Positions 63,897-64,000 of a DNA stretch of 64,000 bases are shown here, in pieces. Made by a program: the position numbers and the translations under genes. Below the pieces are notes generated by a model. The model worked only from the letters and a program-made list of their open reading frames with translations, was not told the origin of the DNA and searched no databases. This DNA is from Paenibacillus agilis (lineage in GTDB: Bacteria > Bacillota > Bacilli > Paenibacillales > Paenibacillaceae). Every line of letters starts with the position of its first letter. Within the stretch, counting starts at the first letter, position 1. The DNA is taken from positions 3,310,673-3,374,672 of the forward strand of contig NZ_VNJK01000001.1 in NCBI RefSeq assembly GCF_007786455.1, in the 5' to 3' direction.

Positions 63897-64000
63897 CTAA
63901 ACCTGTTCACTCCATACGATACGACCATCTACAATCGTCATTACTGGCCAGCCCTTCAGCTTCCAATCTGTGAATGGTGTGTTTCTTCCTTTAGAAGCAA
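63897..64000 (-). CDS. pyrC: Dihydroorotase, C-terminal fragment at window edge
   Basis: The last 33-34 codons of a leftward gene ending in TAG at 63897-63899. The translated tail [20 protein letters not shown], then [12 protein letters not shown], matches the C-terminus of bacillar dihydroorotase, which closes the orotate ring upstream of carAB in pyr operons. The rest, including the zinc-binding residues, lies outside the window. Confidence 0.85.
   Translation of the reverse strand, partial: ASKGRNTPFTDWKLKGWPVMTIVDGRIVWSEQV

Overview
The window reads as a chromosomal segment of a low-to-mid GC Gram-positive bacterium of the Bacillales, most likely Paenibacillaceae (probably Paenibacillus). 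The placement rests on bacillar core genes (ylaN, rpsD, an acsA/acuA/acuC block beside ccpA, ytxJ, ptsG-ptsI, carAB-pyrFE), purine-rich Shine-Dalgarno sites before nearly every gene, several GTG/TTG starts, and secreted stalk-domain and PepSY proteins. The genus is an inference; no rRNA gene is present. I see no transposase, integrase, CRISPR array or prophage block.

Layout. 1-5 kb: end of ylaN, an HPr-like protein lacking the catalytic-histidine segment, an M29 aminopeptidase, a lipoprotein and a GAF-GAF-GGDEF diguanylate cyclase. 5-9.6 kb: rpsD with a long leader, and a class A penicillin-binding protein with two C-terminal fibronectin type III domains. 9.6-17 kb: acetate and carbon control, with acsA divergent from acuA-acuC (acuB absent), a cre-like site between them, then mtnN, ccpA, ytxJ, a zinc-finger protein and a PfpI/YfkM-like stress protein. 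17-21 kb: glucose PTS (ptsG-ptsI). 21-31 kb: mixed metabolism, including an unusual EPSP synthase, shikimate kinase, rhodanese, 6-phosphogluconate dehydrogenase, YktB, an MFS exporter and an Orn/Lys/Arg decarboxylase. 31-36.6 kb: a LytTR two-component system beside a small secreted protein, then a DUF1292 protein with a His-rich head, a stalk-domain protein and an N-acetylmuramoyl-L-alanine amidase. 36.7-43.6 kb: MBL-fold hydrolase, HelD, a candidate small RNA, several small proteins, four tRNAs, ung and an unlisted 54-aa ORF.

43.7-57.8 kb is the most distinctive part: an envelope-transport and signalling island. A five-gene operon encodes an ABC ATPase, a MacA-like adaptor lipoprotein, a giant FtsX/MacB-type permease, a second ABC ATPase fused to an AbrB-like domain, and a sugar-type solute-binding lipoprotein. 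It is followed by a DrrAB-like ABC-2 pair and a divergent OmpR-type two-component system that leads into two secreted PepSY proteins rich in Asp/Asn. The same 17-bp direct-repeat element precedes both PepSY genes, which predicts that they form one regulon. 57.9-64 kb is the distal pyrimidine operon (pyrC end, carA, carB, pyrF, pyrE), read right to left.

The central theme is carbon control (CcpA, AcuA/AcuC acting on AcsA, PTS enzymes, the HPr-like protein), followed by cell-envelope sensing and transport. The best candidates for something undescribed are the PepSY regulon with its shared repeat, the AbrB-fused two-ATPase exporter, the orphan promoter-terminator unit at about 40.0-40.2 kb, and the divergent EPSP synthase.
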